This document shows positions 60,996-64,000 of a stretch of DNA of 64,000 bases, in pieces. The notes beneath the pieces are model-generated. The model was not told the DNA's origin, did not search any database, and saw nothing but the letters and a program-made list of their open reading frames with translations. The stretch is taken from NCBI RefSeq assembly GCF_034119865.1, contig NZ_CP139421.1:5248501-5312500 (forward strand). The letters are read 5' to 3'. The number at the start of each line of letters is the position of its first letter. Positions within the stretch are counted from its first letter, which is position 1. The position numbers and the translations under genes were made by a program. This stretch comes from Algoriphagus sp. NG3. Its GTDB lineage: Bacteria > Bacteroidota > Bacteroidia > Cytophagales > Cyclobacteriaceae.

Positions 60996-62051
60996 ATGAA
61001 ATATAATGAATCGTTAGTTTACAGTGTCATAGTCTGTGGACTACTCATTCTAGGTTTTAGTTCATGTTCGCAATCGCGTCCTGTGGGAGATGAAGCATCC
61101 ACAACTGACAAAAAGTTTATAGCTGGACAGACGCTAAAACTAGCCTCTTGGGAGTCTGAACCCCGCGCCAGAATCATGGAATGGGTGGACGAAGTTACCA
61201 AAGTAGGATCGTCGGAGTTTATTCCTGTTGCTGATAGGATTGCTGTGTTTGACAATGACGGTACCCTCTGGTCAGAGCAGCCCATGTATTTTCAGTTGGC
61301 ATTTGCTATAGATGAGGTGAAGCGCATGGCTCCTGATCATCCGGAATGGAAAAACATACCCGCCATTGCAGCTTTGTTGGACGGTGATATGAAAGGATAT
61401 CTAAGTGGAGGAGAGAAAGCACTTCTGGAAACGGTGGCTCTGACCCATGCAGGTATGACAACTGAGGAATTTGACTCCCATGTAAGAAACTGGATGAAAA
61501 CCGCGACCCATCCCAAGACTGGCAAGCATTATAATGAAATGATTTTTCAGCCTATGCTTGAGTTGTTGGAGCTTCTGAGAGAATATGAGTTTAAGACTTT
61601 TATTGTATCCGGAGGCGGAATTGATTTTATGAGAGCCTGGGCTGAAGAAGCCTATGGAATTCCTCCTTACCAAGTGGTGGGGTCGATGATGGGGTTGAGC
61701 TATGTGGATTCTACGGCTACACCGGAACTGAGAAAGACTCCAGACCTTTTCTTCAACGATGACAAAGCAGGGAAGCCTGTTGGTATCGCGCGGGCTATAG
61801 GAAAAAGACCCGTGTTTGCGGCAGGAAACAGTGATGGTGATTACCAGATGCTCCAATACACTACTACTGGGGAGGGGACAAGGTTTGGGATGATTGTCCA
61901 TCACACAGATTCGGTAAGGGAATCAGCTTATGATCGGGATTCCCCAATTGGGCATCTTGCAAAAGGACTTGACGATGCAGCAAAATATGGCTGGTTGGTC
62001 GTGGATATGGCCCAAGACTGGAAGGTGATTTATCCATATGAATTCAAGTAA
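60996..62051 (+). CDS. HAD family hydrolase, lipoprotein
   Basis: The 351-residue protein has a lipoprotein signal (lipobox FSSC, Cys24) and haloacid-dehalogenase motifs: motif I DNDGTLW at residues 86-92, motif II IVSGGGIDF, a conserved Lys in NDDKAGKP, and motif III/IV GNSDGDYQM. It is probably a phosphatase or phosphatase-like enzyme on the periplasmic side of the envelope. A beta-barrel gene precedes it by 35 bp. Substrate unknown. Confidence 0.88.
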   Translation: MKYNESLVYSVIVCGLLILGFSSCSQSRPVGDEASTTDKKFIAGQTLKLASWESEPRARIMEWVDEVTKVGSSEFIPVADRIAVFDNDGTLWSEQPMYFQLAFAIDEVKRMAPDHPEWKNIPAIAALLDGDMKGYLSGGEKALLETVALTHAGMTTEEFDSHVRNWMKTATHPKTGKHYNEMIFQPMLELLELLREYEFKTFIVSGGGIDFMRAWAEEAYGIPPYQVVGSMMGLSYVDSTATPELRKTPDLFFNDDKAGKPVGIARAIGKRPVFAAGNSDGDYQMLQYTTTGEGTRFGMIVHHTDSVRESAYDRDSPIGHLAKGLDDAAKYGWLVVDMAQDWKVIYPYEFK

Positions 62052-62281
62052 GTCTGCACTTCGACCAAATTAAAAATCAAGGCCTCTGCAAAACCGAATA
62101 CAAATGGAAGGGCTACCTGTGGGTGGTATTTGATAAGTCATTGAAATTTTGATTTATTAGCAAGTTTTGATTGGTTTTATTGGAATATTAGGGGAATTAA
62201 GTTTAACTTTTCTCTGATATTTGGACAAACTTATATTTGATGGAGTAAATCTAGAATGTAATCACTTTTAAATTATATACT

Positions 62282-63802
62282 ATGAAACACAAATTCTCAA
62301 TTTTCAAATCAGCTATCCTGATGCTATTTTGCCTACCTATGGTAGCTCAAGCTCAGGATAAGCCAAATATCCTAGTGATATGGGGGGATGATATTGGCTG
62401 GAGCAATGTAAGCGCTTATAATCACGGCATGATGGGCTACAAAACTCCCAACATCGACCGTCTTGCAAATGAAGGGGCAATGTTTACAGATTGGTATGCA
62501 CAGCAATCCTGTACAGCTGGACGAGCAGCATTTATCTTGGGGCAGCACCCCTTTAGAACTGGGCTTCTGACTATCGGCATGCCGGGATCTAAGCAAGGGA
62601 TACAGGATAATCAGCCAACTATTGCTGAACTGCTCAAGCCACTTGGTTACACCTCCGGTCAATTCGGAAAAAATCACCTAGGCGATCAGGATGAGCATCT
62701 TCCTACTGCTCACGGTTTCGATGAGTTCTTTGGTAATTTGTATCACCTAAATGCTGAAGAAGAGCCAGAGGGATATTATTATCCAAAAGATCCTGAATTC
62801 CGCAAGAACTTCGGCCCAAGAGGTGTATTGCACAGTACTGCCGATGGCAATATTCAGGATACGGGGCCTTTGACCAGTAGTCGTATGGAGACTGTGGATG
62901 AGGAATTTGAGGACGCGGCAATCGCATTTATTGAAAAAGCGCATGCAGCCGGACAGCCTTTCTTTGTTTGGCTGAATGCTACTCGTATGCATATTTGGAC
63001 ACACTTGAAAGAAGAAAGTGTTGGAGTGACTGGAATAGGACTCTATCCAGATGGCATGGTGGAGCATGATAAGGCAGTAGGCCGGGTGCTAGACAAACTG
63101 GATGAGCTTGGGATTACTGATAATACTATCGTCATGTGGTCCACGGATAACGGTGCAGAGAAAGTCACTTGGCCTGATGGAGGCAGTAGTCCTTTCAAAG
63201 GTGAAAAGGGTACCACTTGGGAAGGTGGATTTAGAGTGCCTACTGTAATCCGTTGGCCGGGCGTGATTAAGCCTGGCACCGTATACAATGATATCTTCTC
63301 ACATGAGGATATGATGCCTACGCTATTGGCTGCGGCCGGAGAACCAAATATTGTTCAAAAGGTCCTTAACGGCCACCAAGCCGCAGGCAAAACCTTCAAG
63401 GCTCATCTGGATGGTTACAATCTGATGCCTTATTTTAAAGGCGAAGTACCTGAAGCTCCTAGAAAAGAGATTTTCTACTTTGATCAGGGAGGAGGGCTCA
63501 ACGCTATCCGTTACCAAGATTGGAAACTTCACTTCACTACCATGGAGGGTAACATCAGTACTGCCTATAAAATGAAGCCAGCTTGGCCTTTAGCTATCAA
63601 CCTAAGGGCTGATCCATATGAAGTGTCTCCAGAGTCTGGAATGTATATCAGATGGTATGGAGAGAATATGTGGCTGTTTGTTCCGGCTCAGACCGTTACG
63701 GCCAAATTCCTCGCCACTTTCAAGGAGTTTCCTCCGGTGCAGGGCTCTTCCCTATCGGTGGATGAGGTGCTGAAGCAGATGCTTACGCCAGCGAGAAATT
63801 AG
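62282..63802 (+). CDS. Arylsulfatase (type I)
   Basis: The 506-residue exported protein (signal cleavage near MVAQAQ) is a type I sulfatase. Asp36/Asp37 in WGDDIGW bind the metal, and Cys77 in SCTAGRAAF is the Cys-x-x-x-Arg site that must become formylglycine. Later motifs include KNHLGDQDEHLPTAHGFDEF, WSTDNGAE and GKGEKGTTWEGG-like (FKGEKGTTWEGG). It hydrolyses sulfate esters in the periplasm. No sulfatase-maturase gene is in the window. A terminator follows the stop. Confidence 0.93.
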   Translation: MKHKFSIFKSAILMLFCLPMVAQAQDKPNILVIWGDDIGWSNVSAYNHGMMGYKTPNIDRLANEGAMFTDWYAQQSCTAGRAAFILGQHPFRTGLLTIGMPGSKQGIQDNQPTIAELLKPLGYTSGQFGKNHLGDQDEHLPTAHGFDEFFGNLYHLNAEEEPEGYYYPKDPEFRKNFGPRGVLHSTADGNIQDTGPLTSSRMETVDEEFEDAAIAFIEKAHAAGQPFFVWLNATRMHIWTHLKEESVGVTGIGLYPDGMVEHDKAVGRVLDKLDELGITDNTIVMWSTDNGAEKVTWPDGGSSPFKGEKGTTWEGGFRVPTVIRWPGVIKPGTVYNDIFSHEDMMPTLLAAAGEPNIVQKVLNGHQAAGKTFKAHLDGYNLMPYFKGEVPEAPRKEIFYFDQGGGLNAIRYQDWKLHFTTMEGNISTAYKMKPAWPLAINLRADPYEVSPESGMYIRWYGENMWLFVPAQTVTAKFLATFKEFPPVQGSSLSVDEVLKQMLTPARN

Positions 63803-63820
63803 TATTGAAATTTAGAAAAG

Positions 63821-63851
63821 GTTATCCGGTCAAGGCTGGATAACTTTTTTT
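63821..63851 (+). terminator. Intrinsic terminator of the sulfatase gene
   Basis: GTTATCC (63821-63827) and GGATAAC (63838-63844) form a stem, followed by TTTTTT. It lies 19 bp after the sulfatase stop. Confidence 0.82.
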
Positions 63852-63886
63852 ATTACCTATTATTTTAATTTTTAAAATTATTCTGT

Positions 63887-64000
63887 ATGACTCCACAAGA
63901 AGCTATTCAGGAACTCAAAGCCAGAATATCGGCTTCCATTATCGGCCAGGATGAATTGGTTGAACGGTTGATTTTGGTGCTCCTTGCAGATGGAAATATG
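63887..64000 (+). CDS. MoxR family ATPase, N-terminus (cut by window)
   Basis: 38 codons from ATG 63887 to the end of the window read TPQEAIQELKARISASIIGQ followed by DELVERLILVLLADGNM. This is the start of a MoxR-type AAA ATPase; the Walker A would follow outside the window. MoxR proteins act as chaperones with VWA-domain partners, usually encoded next door. Confidence 0.85.
   Translation, partial: MTPQEAIQELKARISASIIGQDELVERLILVLLADGNM

Overview
The window looks like the chromosome of a Bacteroidota bacterium, most likely a cytophagalean of the Cyclobacteriaceae (Algoriphagus-like) type. Evidence: a SusC/SusD pair, a DUF6520 peptide, Bacteroidota-type promoter boxes (TTTG and TAnnTTTG), many small exported beta-barrel proteins, and a sulfatase. 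The genus is inference. No rRNA or tRNA gene and no CRISPR array was seen.

Layout. (1) 0-9 kb is ordinary chromosome: pirin, a TetR repressor with three palindromic operators, a DUF2867 protein, a RidA-like protein, a YdeI-like protein, two tandem DUF1254/DUF1214 lipoproteins, and an SDR epimerase followed by a Crp/Fnr regulator. (2) About 9-40 kb is an accessory island of orphan, defence-like and broken genes: a CheB stub joined to a RhuM-Doc protein; a DUF559 endonuclease split by an 87-bp insertion; a DUF1016/YhcG nuclease; a complete ISL3-type insertion sequence with 23-bp ends and an 8-bp target duplication; an AlbA_2/ATPase protein; a membrane-anchored PIF1 helicase; a resolvase stub; an S8 peptidase with an AAA ATPase (IetAS-like); a C39-like cysteine peptidase; a GIY-YIG protein; a HEPN-motif gene with a partner; a zinc-finger acetyltransferase resembling eukaryotic Eco1/ESCO; an HTH-ImmA/IrrE protease with a partner; and a DUF2971 protein. 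Many of these genes lie between copies of one modular, palindrome-rich repeat of roughly 400-580 bp, so the island looks like cargo units separated by a common repeat. (3) 40.6-48.4 kb is a redox/uptake locus: a TlpA-like thioredoxin, SusC and SusD, with a divergent DUF6520 peptide and a MauE-type membrane protein. (4) 48.7-50.2 kb is a two-gene operon of a Crp-like regulator and a class I terpene synthase, next to a palindromic operator. (5) 50.2-51.9 kb is non-coding and repeat-rich. (6) 51.9-64 kb is envelope and periplasm: two porin-like proteins, two more beta-barrels, a BamA/TamA-type protein, a large protein with three internal repeats, a DUF4136 protein, a HAD lipoprotein, an arylsulfatase, and the start of a MoxR ATPase cut by the window edge.

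The island genes probably act in protection against phages and plasmids and in protein or nucleic-acid cleavage. The flanking genes serve envelope transport and periplasmic redox chemistry. The points I rate highest are the Eco1/ESCO-like protein, the repeat-delimited cargo, the IetAS-like pair beside a C39-like peptidase, the HEPN pair, the membrane-anchored PIF1 helicase, a structured non-coding element at 39.85-40.0 kb with two mutually exclusive hairpins, and the Crp/terpene synthase operon.
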